Part shown: piece by piece, positions 25,801 through 36,842 of the stretch | Position numbering within the stretch: position 1 is the first letter of the stretch | Layout of the letters: every line of letters begins with the position of its first letter | Assembly (NCBI GenBank): GCA_035048495.1 | Contig: CM068547.1 | Coordinates: forward strand, 8,149,700-8,213,699 | DNA from: Euptelea pleiosperma | Taxonomy: Eukaryota > Streptophyta > Magnoliopsida > Ranunculales > Eupteleaceae | Reading direction: 5' to 3' | Length of the DNA stretch: 64,000 bases | The notes under the pieces: model-generated | What the model saw: only the letters and a program-made list of their open reading frames with translations | What the model was told of the DNA's origin: nothing | The model's database searches: none | Translations under genes and position numbers: made by a program

Positions 25801-28800
25801 TCATGAAGTTTTGTTTGAGTTTAATTAGGATTCTCAGTTGAAATTAGATTTTATTTCCAATTATGATGTTATTATTGATTAAAGTTAGTAGAATTGTATT
25901 AGGAGTTTCTTATTTTAGTTTGCTTAAAATTAGGAAGTTCATATCAATTAGAATTAAGAAACGTCAAGTAAGGAGTCTTATAAAAGGTGATGTACCATTT
26001 GCTTTTAAGAATGAAAAAATAGGAAATCTCTCTCATGATGCGAAATCACTCTATATTGGTGCGAATCCAAACTAATTTGGTGCGAAGCCGAAAGTACCCT
26101 TCTATCTCTATCTCTCTCTTTGTCATTTTCTCTCTTATTTTCTTCTCTTTCTCCATCTCTATTTTCTTTTTTAATCAATTTTGACCTAGAAAACCCAAAC
26201 CATACTCCATCCATCTCTAAACCCTAACCCATGAACATAACTATGAATAGTGCTGCGTGAATAGTACCATGAATAGTAACCTTCCCTCATTATCCCCCAT
26301 AAATCTCAGAACGGTCCCTTGTCATGTTTCATCTCGCCTACTCTGCTCCTAAACCAGAGAACAGGGAGCAACGGAAAGGAGCAGTAGCACGGGCGACGAC
26401 GGCTGGCGTCAATGGCGGTGGCGAGGTGAGGGAGATACCCAAACCCTAATTACCCTAATCTCACTTGTAAGTGGGGCTCTCTATTAGGGTTGAAAGTGCA
26501 TTTAAGATAACTATAAGCTAACTGTTAACTAATTAGGCTAAATTACTTGTCAAAATAACTATCTTAATTGGCTTAACCCTAATTCAAACTAACAAAGGTT
26601 AGCTCAACTTACCTTGGTTAAGCCATGCAAAGTTGAGTTAGACAAAAAAAAAGACACGTCTCACATGCTCAAAGTTGAGAAAATGTGTCTTACACCTTTG
26701 ACCATGTCTCATGCAAAAGTAATGTAATGCAAATGGAATGAAATGTATGGAGATTAAAAAAAAAAGTTGCTAGAGCAACTCATTCTAAGCTCATACTCCA
26801 GCAAGTTTTAAAGGAGGGAGATTTAGAAAGTGAGCTTGGAGACCTTGCATGGAGGCCCTCCCATGGAGACTTTGGGCAAATATTTTTTAGGTCAGAGTAG
26901 ACTTTCCAAGCTTCTTTTTGGCACCATTGATGAGGCCATTGGAGCAGCCATTGGATACGGAAGAAGATGAACTTATAACATCTGTCCGCCTCTTTCTTCT
27001 AATTGATGTGCGACTAAACATAAAAGAGAAAGCAAAAGTCTTTTCAAAAAGCTGAAGTTTTTCGAGGGAAATTTTAAAAGGTCAGAACTTTCCTTTTAAA
27101 CTAAAAGTGTGAGTTCAAAACCTACAAGTCTCGGAGTTACAGTACAACATGTTAAGTTGAAAGGGGACATGAAGGCCATCATTGACTACCTGCAGGGGGA
27201 GACTACTACTATCTTTTGGACTTCTAGGAGTATTTTGGATGACTATATAGTATATATCTTCCATATTTCTTAACCAACCTTTTAAATTTTCGCATTTTCT
27301 CTGTGATGGGAACCAGGCAGCACACATTTTGGCCCAATGGCTGCACATATAGGTTGTGCTATAATATGGACGGAGGTTTTCCATAGGTTGTTTGGTAATT
27401 TCTACTATTTGATGTTCGGGATTATAGCTCTAGCAAGCACTCCCAAACTCCCCCATGTAGTTAGTTTATGAGCTACACTATGAAACTATGGGCAAGAGTG
27501 ATGGAACAAAGATTAAGGCAAAAGACAAGGATTTTTGAAAACCAATATGGATTTATCTCAGGAAGGTCGGCCATCGAGGCAATCTTCATACATAATAAAA
27601 TGATGGAAAGTTCAGGGAAAAGAAAACGAATCTCGACATGGTCTTTGCTAACTTAAAAAAAAGCATATGACAATCTTCAGAGAATTAATTTGGTGGGCAT
27701 TGGGAAAGAAGGGAGCCCCAAATAGATATATTGACATCATTAAAGATATGTATGAGGGAGCAATAACTAGTGTTAGAACAATTGGTGGTGAGACAAGTGA
27801 GTTTTCAATCACAGTGGGATTACACCAAGGATCATCCCCAAGTCCATACCTATTTCCTTTAGTTATAGATGAAGTAACTCATATAGAAGATGAGTTCCCC
27901 TAGTGTATGTTATTTGCAAATGACATGGTATTAGTTTACGAGACTAGGGACATGCAAACTAGAACTTTGGAAGAATACTTTGGAATCTAAAGGTTTTAAA
28001 ATAAGTCGAAGTGTCAAACCAATACAGGGTATGGAATGCAATTTTAGTAAGGATGCGCATAGAAATTATCCGTCAATTAAAATTAACAGCCAAGAGATAT
28101 CTCGAAGTGACAATAGTTATATTATTCATAAGGAGAGATTGAGGAGGATATTACCATAGAATTCGAGGGGGTTGGCTAAAATGGAGATGTGCTTTTGGAG
28201 TATTGACAACGCTTTATGGAGTAGAATGTTGGGCAATCAAGAAACATGTTCATAAAATGAGTATGGCCGAGATGAAGATTTTGAGACGGATGTATCATAA
28301 AACAAAGAAAGACAATTAGAAATGGACGCATTCGTGAAAATATAGGAGTTGCCTTAATAAGTGGCAAAAAATGAAGGGAAAGTCGATTGAGATGGTTTGG
28401 TCATGTACAATGAAGACCAATGACAGCACCGGTGAGGAGGAATGTGCAAGTCGAAGGGCCTAAAATGGCGAAAGGAAGGCCTATATGGACGCAGGGTGCA
28501 CTTTTGAGAGGAGATTTTAAAAAACTTGCCTTAACGGAAGAGATGACTTTTGACAGGATTGAATGGAGGAACATGATTCATGCAACCAACCCCATAACTT
28601 TGGGGAAAGCTTTATGATGATGATGAGGTCCCTCTCGATTAGTAAGTTCACAAACGTCTCCAAGATTGAAACTATTTTTTTTCTTCGATGTGCATGCACA
28701 GTTAAAAAAGAAAATGAGAATTTTTTGCGGAAAGAGTCCACAATGATCAATATGTCTCTATTTTTATAACATGTATCGGATTTTGTAGGGGCATTTTTGG

Positions 28801-30163
28801 AAAAATGACAAAAAAGGAAATTTTGGCAAACCAAGGGGTAGCTTTAGAAGCTTATGGAGGAGTGCTCTGGAAATCTAAAAATCCAAAACGTCAATTGTGA
28901 AAGTTTTGATATTTTAAGATTTAGAGGGCACTTTAAAAATTGTTGCAATTTAAAGGGTACTTTTGAAAACTTTGTAATGATTACAACTTTGGTAGACGGT
29001 GGCATTAATAATAAAATATTTTGGAAGACTAAAATGCCCTTTGAATTGTGTAGTAGATATTAGATTATATAGGGAAAACGTTGGAAGATTTAATATTTTA
29101 AATTTGGAGGCGAAAATTGAAAATTGTGTAACTTATCAAAAAAAAAAAAAAAATTGTGGTCAACTCAATTGGCATTTCTAGAAACTTTGTAATGATTATA
29201 TAAATGAAAAGATGAAAGAGCCATTGTGCACTAGAGAAATAAGTTATGAAGTGCAGGGATATTTTTGGGAAAAAAAAGTGGCGAAAAAAGTTGATCGTCA
29301 TACTTGTTTCTCATTCGTTGCAAGTAATAGAGATATCTTTATAAAATGGTTTACTAATTATAGGAAAGGTGAAATTCTTGTGGAGCTATAGTATGATTTT
29401 CCTAGTACTGCTCAGTTTTGAATTGGTCAAGTGAATTGATAACAATGACAGCCAGATACTTCTATGCCACTAATTTCTTATTTTCTATTGTGCTATTATG
29501 TATTTTCTTAACTCCCAACAGTTTCCTTTATTCTTTGTGTCAATAGGAAGATAAAAATAATGTATTATAACAAATTTTATTGTAAGAAACTTTGAAAATT
29601 CAGAAGTTTCACTATATTTGCATTGATGTGAATATCATATAAAGACAATTAGCTTGAAAAACTAAATCTTAAAGCATGGTATGAGAATATTAGGTAGGAT
29701 ACCTGTATCTGTATCTGTATCTGTGGCTTGGATTTCAGGAAATAAATAAGGGCTGTATCCCCATCTCTCGTACCAATGTCTGAATTTGTATTTGGGTATC
29801 TTAGGTTGACAATTTTAAAGAATGTGGGCATATTAAATCTCTTCCTTGGTGCCTTTGTGCCAATTAACATTCTCCTTTGTTTATTCCAATACAATCTTAT
29901 TTGGATATCTCCCCCCATTTCACGTTCTCTCTTGTTTCTTCCACCGAATATTTGACTCTATTTGACCAAATAACAGGAAAGAGATCTAAACATCCCATCT
30001 TTTTCTTTCTTTCTTGCAGGAGAAAACGAGGGGTTCAAGCGATGTGGACAGTCAGAAGTTCTTGATTCATAATCTTGATCTTTCTTATCGGCTAGAATGG
30101 GTTGGTGAAAGGAAAGCACTACTTATCCGTCATGGCCATGAATTGGGTTCTTTCCAATTGTAA
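10822..30163 (+). CDS. WDR7: WD40-repeat protein, WDR7 / rabconnectin-3 beta-like
   Basis: Nine exons joined by hand: 10822-10977, 11166-13901, 13987-14090, 15738-15807, 16049-16864, 18273-18475, 20509-20632, 21307-21513, 30020-30163. All junctions are GT-AG, phases agree, and the total is 4,560 nt (1,519 aa). The N terminus ([26 protein letters not shown]) and the downstream blocks [39 protein letters not shown] and [20 protein letters not shown] match, from memory, the plant transducin/WD40 protein related to animal WDR7. WD repeats are visible near the N terminus ([19 protein letters not shown]), mid-protein ([26 protein letters not shown]) and C terminus ([25 protein letters not shown]). 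The animal homologue works with DMXL proteins in V-ATPase assembly and endosomal acidification; a similar role here is inference. Introns 3, 5, 6, 7 and 8 carry repeats. Intron 8 is 8.5 kb. Confidence 0.88.
14432..14673. mobile_element. MITE with GATACGG-rich arms
   Basis: A 242-bp palindromic element in intron 3 of the WDR7-like gene. It begins CTATGATACCCGGATAC and ends GTATCCTGGTATCATAGA, and the arms are full of ggatacggacac / gtgtccgtgtcc words. The heptamer tttgtaa flanks both sides (14425-14431 and 14674-14680). A partial relative lies in intron 8 near 29690-29810. Superfamily uncertain (Mutator- or hAT-like). Confidence 0.5.
15280..15585 (-). pseudogene. Ty1/copia integrase fragment
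   Basis: In intron 3, minus strand. The frame reads [18 protein letters not shown], then [12 protein letters not shown] and [17 protein letters not shown], the usual order of a copia integrase core. The catalytic D of the normal RTDNGGEY motif is altered here (RTYQGGEY), and the AERKNR block is degraded. About 90 codons survive, with no LTRs nearby. Confidence 0.75.
18659..18789. repeat. 64-bp tandem duplication
   Basis: The segment beginning accccaaaattgcatttaat occurs twice with a 64-bp offset (18661 and 18725) and one or two differences, in intron 6 of the WDR7-like gene. GTTATAAC-like sequence follows (18860-18930). Confidence 0.75.
19327..19742 (+). pseudogene. 5'-truncated LINE, 3' end
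   Basis: In intron 6. One frame gives [17 protein letters not shown], then [20 protein letters not shown], the conserved end of L1-type ORF2. A stop follows, then a 3' UTR with TTTTGGGCTCCCTCAGCCC and an end ACCGATAAAAAAA. Only the last about 400 bp of a LINE remain, as expected for aborted reverse transcription. Confidence 0.65.
19978..20150 (-). mobile_element. RTE-type LINE or derived SINE 3' fragment
   Basis: On the plus strand it reads tcatcatcataagccttatcccaatatggggtcggctgc, which I recall as the reverse complement of a common angiosperm RTE/SINE 3' end. No frame is left. The identification rests on memory of the motif only. Confidence 0.35.
22443..25670 (-). pseudogene. L1-type LINE, ORF1 and start of ORF2, decayed
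   Basis: In intron 8, minus strand. Going 5' to 3' on the element: a degraded ORF1 (about 25600-23950) with a zinc knuckle [14 protein letters not shown] near 24690, then the ORF2 start MKIIF-stop-NARG at 23917. There the usual W codon is a TAG at 23902-23904. Next come endonuclease parts ([29 protein letters not shown] near 23070) and the linker before reverse transcriptase, ending about 22443. Frames are broken several times. The RT core and the 3' tail are missing, opposite to usual 5' truncation, so a later deletion or a nested insertion removed them. Confidence 0.7.
25676..25770. repeat. Short tandem ACTATTTATAGT repeats
   Basis: Four copies of ttttactatttatagt-like units with spacing of about 26 bp. 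The following 700 bp, with TATAAAAGG near 25980 and gaatagtaccatgaatagt words near 26245, could belong to an LTR, but I could not find matching ends. Confidence 0.4.
27464..28627 (+). pseudogene. RTE-type LINE reverse transcriptase, decayed
   Basis: In intron 8, plus strand. Fragments in sequence include [73 protein letters not shown] and [11 protein letters not shown], interrupted by stops and frame changes. The catalytic FADD motif reads FAND. The C-terminal block and a short ATGATGATGATG tail (about 28614-28627) fit the end of an RTE element. It is inactive. Confidence 0.75.
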
Positions 30164-30488
30164 GCATTATTTCCTGCTGGACTCAAATTTCGATGGGTCC
30201 TATAAATTTTTGTATTCAGTACTCTGGTGGAATAATCTCAGAAGCAATGCACAAGCAGAAGTTGCAGTTCTCTCGAAATCATATGATCTCAATGACGAGC
30301 CGAATTTCTGATAGGACAGCACTCTTCCCATGTACAGTTGATTCGCATAGGACTTTATGCGCCTCGTGTTTCTTATCAAGATTTCAAGCTCTCGATCTGC
30401 AACCCTGGAGTCTTCTAAGGGAATGTTGTAAGATAGTTGGAACAATCTGGAATTCTTTGTCTGAAAGGTCGTTGAATCACATTTTTGT

Positions 30489-30494
30489 AATAAA
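30489..30494 (+). terminator. Probable polyadenylation signal of the WDR7-like gene
   Basis: AATAAA lies 326 bp after the TAA stop (30161-30163), in a GT/T-rich context (ttttgtaataaaatgaagcgag). This gives a 3' UTR of roughly 350 bp. Confidence 0.4.
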
Positions 30495-30510
30495 ATGAAG
30501 CGAGTTTTAT

Positions 30511-31204
30511 TTTCATCTATTGAACGAGTCTTGAAGTATTAGGATCATCTGATCACAATGGTTATTGAATTAGGAATTTCCAAGGCAGGGGCCCTAATTT
30601 GATGAGTTCACATCAAGTGTAGGATAGACACTTTGCTCTTACGAGTATACTGACATGATATTGCTTCCCTCGTGCGAAAATAGTCCATTCGGCTACATTT
30701 CAGAATCAGGGTTATGTCTTATGAGGATTGAAGACTTGAACACAAGCGTCATGGTAGAATCCTGGTCAGGATCATAAAACGGGTCTTTTCGAAAAAAAAA
30801 AAACTTTTTTTGAAAAAATATTTAAAACCATGGGGTTTTCAAAACATGACCAAAAAAAAAAAAAGATACGAAATATTCAATAATCTGAAACCACCCCTTG
30901 ATTTTAGAATTTTCAAAAAATCTCGGGAATAAAAGTCTCTTGGTTTTCAAAATTAAAGATTTTTTTTTAATAATATGCCACTTATTTTGTGTTTATAAAA
31001 ATATTTTTGGAAAAAGTCCAACGCTTTTGGAGACGATGTTGAGAAATATGTTCCGAAAAATTCGGTTTATGTTCCGAAAAATTACGACGTCATATCATTC
31101 ATCCATATTGTTTATCTGTTACTCTTTTAGGAGTTGGATTGGAATTATTTTCATGGGTTGATTTTAAACGTGGTAATTTTAGCATTATTGACCATTATTT
31201 GAGG
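30511..31204. other. Intergenic, no gene seen
   Basis: AT-rich, with A-tracts near 30789-30865. No supported gene, RNA or element boundary. Confidence 0.3.
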
Positions 31205-31379
31205 TACAAATATCCAAAGGTTTGAAATTACTAATCAAGCTGATTTTTGGTTTGTAGGTCCACCTTGGGATGGGAAAAACAGCCATACGGTCAGTGTCCT
31301 CTAAGAGTCTGCCACATGGCTCATATTGCGCCATGTCATCAGCCTCGATGACAGGGCCCTGTCATCAAAGTTTTACCCC
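31205..31379. mobile_element. Right half of a GCCACGTGGC-type MITE
   Basis: Matches the right arm of the elements at 945-1281 and 60217-60593: ctgatttttggtttgtaggtccacc, agtgtcctctaagag, gccacatggctcatattgcgcc, tgtcatcaaagttttac. The left arm is missing. An extra small palindrome gatgacagggccctgtcatc sits at about 31347-31368. Confidence 0.55.
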
Positions 31380-31595
31380 TTTAATATTACTTTCTATGCC
31401 ATTTCTTTCACATTTTGAATGACAGCCCCTTATAACTACTTGAATTCAAGGTTTTTTGAAAAGGCTTTTTTTGTTTAATTTAATAACAGCCCCTTAACTT
31501 GTCAATTTTTTTAAAATAACCCCTTTAAAATACATTAGGAATTTTGTAACCACATGCAAATGCACGTGCTACCCACTACTGGTTTAAAAGGGATA

Positions 31596-31832
31596 TTTAT
31601 AAGGGTCGGGCTCAGGGGACCCCCTTTTTTCTAACCCCTCTCGTGTTTGTGTGCTCGGCCGTTGGATTCTTGGAAACCAACAGTGGTTGTCAGCGCCGAG
31701 CTGGCATCACTTTTTCACTTTTTGGGGTGCTGACAACCACCGTTGGATTCGTGAAACCCACCGCTAAGCCCGCGAACACCGAGAGGGGTCAGAAAAAGGG
31801 GGTCCTCGGAGCCTGAGCCTATTTATAATGGC
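31596..31832. mobile_element. Palindromic MITE (copy 2 of the 1666-1836 family)
   Basis: The left arm ataagggtcgggctcagggg, then accccctttttt, is mirrored by the right arm aaaaagggggtcctcgg, then agcctgagcctatttat. The inner parts ggccgttggattc / ccaccgttggattcgtg are also paired. It is 237 bp and non-coding. Confidence 0.55.
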
Positions 31833-32364
31833 TTAATGGTAGCCAACCATTACTGTTATTTTACTAGACACTAGCATTATAACCATAAGTAGTGGTATAG
31901 GGGCGTCATCGTTATAATGGTCATTATACCCATTTTTCTAAACCATGCTTAATAAAGTTGAATATAAACAAGAAATTAATTTTGGTCACTGTAGAACTCT
32001 TTGTGAGACCTTGTTTGGTATCCTATCTGGAGTTTGCAGGAAAATGTTTGTAGGCAAATATTAATTTGATAATCAAATGTTTGCGACGACAAACATTTGT
32101 TGGGAAAATATTGGTATGGTTGGGGAGGGTAGAACTGTTCGATAAATTCCTTTATCTATTAAAAAAAGTGCTTCCTCAAATGTTTTAGCAGTCCAGCATT
32201 AAACTGTCAGATTAAAAGTGGATCGATAAGGTCTAAACTTGAATTTTAGGAAATGACTCAAGAAAACTTGGGTGTGGAGAGAGCATAAGTTTGAGCATTG
32301 GACTGTAGAAATGTTCTTCCCCAACGGCTCAAGCTTGTTGAATTGCTACCCTTTTTTTACTTGA

Positions 32365-32625
32365 TCTCTAACTTGATATTGTCGGTTCTTATCGGTTCCG
32401 ATTCTGTGTAGTTTGATATAGGCTGAAATTTATAAGAACCGAAACCAATATAAAAATAGTATAAAAATTGTAATATTATCGAGATTGGAACCAATATACC
32501 TAGAACTAGAACCGTCAGGAACCAAATAATTGGTTTCAGTTCCAGATCCATCATTTTGAGAATCGGAACCGATAAGTACCGGCAATATTGGAACCAACAA
32601 GAACCGGAACCAACCCATTGACACC
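32365..32625. repeat. GGTTCC-rich dispersed repeat
   Basis: Dense in ggaacc/ggttcc words on both strands, such as tatcggttccgattctg and ggaaccaacaagaaccgg. It is related to the segments near 57530-57760 and 58990-59230. Old repeat; ends not defined. Confidence 0.4.
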
Positions 32626-32959
32626 CTTCAAGCAAAAAATGTTCACCATGGACTACAAGACCCATGTATTAAAACAAGACTGTCAAATATGGTTGATTGC
32701 AAGATATCAGTTGCTTGCACAAACACACTGAAGTGAATTGTCTTGTCATTTACTCAAAGAGAAGGGATGGTATGAGAGTGATTTGTAAAGGGGGACATTT
32801 TGGTCTTTTTTGAAAATGGATTGGTGGGATTTTCTAGACAATCTTAAGGCTAAGATTTGTCGAGGGAGAGGACTTTTTCTCTTTATTAACCCGTTGTAGA
32901 GAGAGGTCATTAGTTTTTGAGGTTTTTAGAAAGAAGAGAGGAAGTCACTAGTAACTGTG

Positions 32960-33521
32960 GAAGAGAACATTGGGATGCTCTTATTAGGGTATTAAGATAT
33001 TTAAAGTTTACTTTAACCTATAGTATTTAGCTTGGGAGATATCCAGCTATACTAAAAGTGTATTGCGATATGAATTGGATTTCAGACTCGTTAGAGAGTA
33101 AATCCACTAGCGATTATGTATTTACTACTGGAGGTGGTATAGTATCTTGAAAATCCGCAAAGCAAACTTGTATTGCCCGATCTACAATGGAATCAGAGTT
33201 TATTACTTTAGATAAAGCAACTGAATTGCTTAGACATTCTTGATGAATATAACTTTGTTGTCTAAATTGGTACATGCCATTTTCATTCACTGTGATAGCC
33301 ATGCAGCAATATTGAGAGCTCAAAACAATTCCTATAATGTGAAGTCTCAACATATATGTTGAAGGCACGGCACTGTGTGACATATATTGAGAGAAGGGGT
33401 TATAATCATAGACTATGTGAAGTTTAAAGAGAACTTAGCAGATCTTTTGGCTAAAGGACTAGATAGAGAACTAGTCTATAGTACATCGAAGGGGATGGGT
33501 CTTAAGCCAATTGAAACTTAA
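32960..33521 (+). pseudogene. Ty1/copia RNase H end, decayed
   Basis: Pieces of the copia RT/RNase H C terminus are visible in shifting frames: IHCDSHAAILRAQNN, then YNVKSQHI, then LREGVIIIDYVKFKENLADL, then LAKGLDRELV and SKGMGLKPIE. Several stops and frame changes are present. It lies upstream of the LTR-like start at 34093, in the order expected for a copia 3' end. Confidence 0.7.
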
Positions 33522-34092
33522 ATCATCAACGATAAGAACCCAACGTATGTGACTGTAGATCTTAGATTAATCTAGGTTCAATGAGACAACAAGTTGTTTG
33601 AGTTAATTGTGGGGGAACTACATATGAATTCCCCCCACCCATCTCTATGATGCAATAGTATCACATGTATCGATGAAAGGTTGAGTCTAGGACTCTTAGT
33701 GCTTTCTATAGTTGAATTATTCCAATGGGGTGTAACAATACCTAACACTCTTGATAGAATCAACTATATATATATATATTTTTAGAGTGAAAGTAGGACG
33801 AATTATGGCTAATTCTTTAGAGCATTTATGAAACTTGAGAATTAATGCTCAAGGCCGAAATGAGCACAACCGTAAAAACTCACTTGTTATCAGAATATTC
33901 ATGTGTAGTCTATTTTCTCGGTTTACATCATAAGGTTGGACAGTTCAAGATGAAAGTTCACTGACCAGTTAGTATATCTGATGGATTAATCTTAAGTCGC
34001 GGTTCAAGTCTGAAAGACACTGCTACTAATGCACGAGTGTTCCACTCTACTCCAGTTTACTTTTTCTTTTGATTTTTATTCATGTGGGGGAT

Positions 34093-34835
34093 TGTTGGAT
34101 TTGAATGAATAAAAAGATTTATTTTTATTAGAGTTTTCTTGAAAAGTTAGTCGACCAGGAGGTTTGATCCTAGAACCTATTGCTATTGTGCTTTTATCCT
34201 TTTGCTTTTGCACTATATAAGTTCAAACTTTTGGGGAGAATCTTTTGGAAGAAAAACCAAATTTTTGGTTCATGCATTTGGACTAAAGTTTGTGCATACT
34301 TTTAGTCCCATATTGCTTGGGAGAGTGAAACTCATTGAGTATACAAGGTGGAGAGTTGGTCCTAAAGGGTGGAGCCCTTGGGCCTCCCAATTTTGTGCCC
34401 ATTGGGCACAACTATGCACAACCAAAAATATACATGCATATAAGCGCGCCGAGTTGGGCACGAGCATGGGTTGCGGGTTGTGGGATGTGGGTATCCAATC
34501 CTATCTTTTTACATACATATTTTTTAGTACGTATGCACTTTGACTCTTTCCTTGGACCATTTTATTCTTACCGTTATGTATCTTCCCACGCCCTTAATCG
34601 TGGGAAACGTGCCCGTTGGGAGGACTCCTTATTTATTTGGAGTTTCTCTTCTCGTTTTCTACTGCAACAAAAATTCTTCTCTTCTTTCTGTTTTAATATC
34701 TTCGTCTCTGTTTTACTAGAGTAAGAAAACACAATGAGTTTGTCTCTTCATATTTTGCTGGTACAAAAGAGAAGATCGTTGAATCCTGGGAGGTGTACTT
34801 TGAGAGGGCACCGCTGCCATCTATACTTTGGTGTT
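34093..34835 (+). repeat. Probable copia 3' LTR (right end uncertain)
   Basis: The sequence TGTGGGGGAT (34084-34092 region) is a typical copia polypurine tract. It is followed directly by TGTTGGATTTGAATG, the usual LTR start. The following about 740 bp hold promoter-like and T-rich segments. The right boundary (TG..CA) could not be set with confidence and no 5' LTR is in the window. Confidence 0.45.
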
Positions 34836-36842
34836 TTTCACCTTAAGGACACCGTGCACAACACAAACCTCAATTGACTCTGCAACTTTGTCAAATACTG
34901 CTACCTCACCGATAAGTTCTTTCTTTTGTGTTCTATAGATTTTTGCCGTTTCCATATCTATTGTTGCAACATATTTGTGATTAGATTTATATTTCATTAT
35001 TGCATAATCCGAATTATGTACATTAGGTATACAAAGTTTATTTAACAATTATTTAATCACTTACCATACCATTAATCCTTCTATATTTCCTAAAAGAAAC
35101 TACTTAATAACCACTTAATCACTTTTTATGCCATCACTTAATCACTTTTTATGCCATTTCTTCCATATTTCCAAAACGACCATTTAATTCTACTTTTTTG
35201 ATTCCATTTCATTCATATTTTCAATGACAGCCCCTTATAAACGGAGAATTTTGGTCATTATAGAACCTTTTTCCTCTTTTTTTTTTTTAATTACAAACAC
35301 GAATCTTGCATGCCTCTCCATTAATTTTAATTTGTGAGCAAATGATTGAAGAAGTTGGACTGCCTGGAGGGAACAGTGTCCAGCTTCTTGATTGTTTCTT
35401 CCCCAACTGCTCAAGATTTTCCGTTATAACAGCCACCATTAAAAACAGAAAAAAAGGGGAAAACGAAATTTTTTTTGTTCTTATTAATTTGTTAAATAAT
35501 GGCCGTTATTTTCGAAATAACAGAAAACAACGGTTATAACTGCCGTTGTAACGAAAATGCATTTTTTTCCCCAAATAACGTAATGGGGTGTTGGCCTTAC
35601 CATTATAATGGTCGTTTTTTAAACCATGGTTCAAGGGACCATCCTTGTCCTTGTTCTCATTACACATGCATACATGCAAATGCATGAGAATAAGAATATG
35701 GAAAAATATTTAAACAAAAATAAATTTTAAACTATTTATAAAAATAGATAAAACTTTTTGAAATTTGTAAAAAAAAGTAACTAAACGCCCTTTGAAACGG
35801 CCTTTGTCAGCGGCAGAGTCAAGTTCAGACACCCTTTGACCCGTTCAATGGCTATCACACCTTAAAATCTAAAATCTAATGGTTAGAGATTACCAATCAG
35901 GGTGATTTTTAGTGTGTGTATATTCACCAAGGGGTAGGATAAACATCCATGTGGTCATTAAGCCCAGATGACAATGGCCGGAGATCGGTCAGTCTACCCA
36001 GATGGAAGCAGTGAGTAATAAGAATCTCAACAACAACCAAAAAAAAAAAAACAATGGAAAAAAGAAGAGAAGGAAAACATACCTGATCAGAGGAGGCCGA
36101 GAGGAGATGAGAGAGAGAGTGGCCGGAGATCGGAGAGCTGATTGAGAACTGATAGACGCCCTTTCGAAGGGCGTTTAGTTAATTTTTTTACAAATTTTGA
36201 AAAGTTTTATCTGTTTTATAAATATATAGTTTAAAATTTTTTTTTGTTTAAATTTTTTTTCGATAAGAATATTGCTCTTTATTACAAGATAAATAATGCT
36301 TGAATCCAACGGTTAGAAAGCACCAATTGGGCTATTTTTGGTGTGGTTATTTTAGGTTTCTAACCGTTGAAACCGACTCATGAGCCTGTTCTTAAAGCCC
36401 ATGATGGAAATTAAAAAGCTCGAATCTAAGAGCTATAAATCACCAAGGAAGCTATTTTTGGGTACGTACGTACATCCACCAAGGAGTGGGTAAACATTCA
36501 TGGGTTAGTGGGTCCACAAAGAAAAAGAAAAAGAAAAAGAGAGAAACGACCTTATGGGCCTTTGATGAGGTCCAAACACAAGCAAGATTAACTGGGCCTT
36601 CGAAGCAAATTATGCTCCTAAGCCCAGCGTAATAGTATTAATAACATGGAGATGGTTGATGGTAGGTAAACGGTAAACCAACATGCTAAAGCTTACTATG
36701 TCAAATTAGTACATAATTTGGTTCATTTACACATCAGAACCGAACCCACCCACCCCCCAGTGGGCCGTATAAAAAGTAATTTCAAGGCCATGAACACTTC
36801 TTCTGTTTGGTCCTTGATTTTAAAACTAATTAAGCAGCAGGT
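34836..36842. other. Repeat-rich intergenic region downstream of WRKY
   Basis: Contains a GTTATAAC-rich element at 35418-35640 ending aaaccatggttc. Two outward-facing arms, actaaacgccc at about 35790 and gggcgtttagtt at about 36171, are inverted copies of each other for about 90 bp. MITE fragments near 35880-35970 and 36295-36520 carry ccaatcagg..gatttttagtgtg. No gene is supported. Confidence 0.35.

Noticed and set aside
34202..34724. Frames of 113 and 129 codons
   Set aside because: They fall in the LTR-like segment of a decayed copia element and show no protein similarity.
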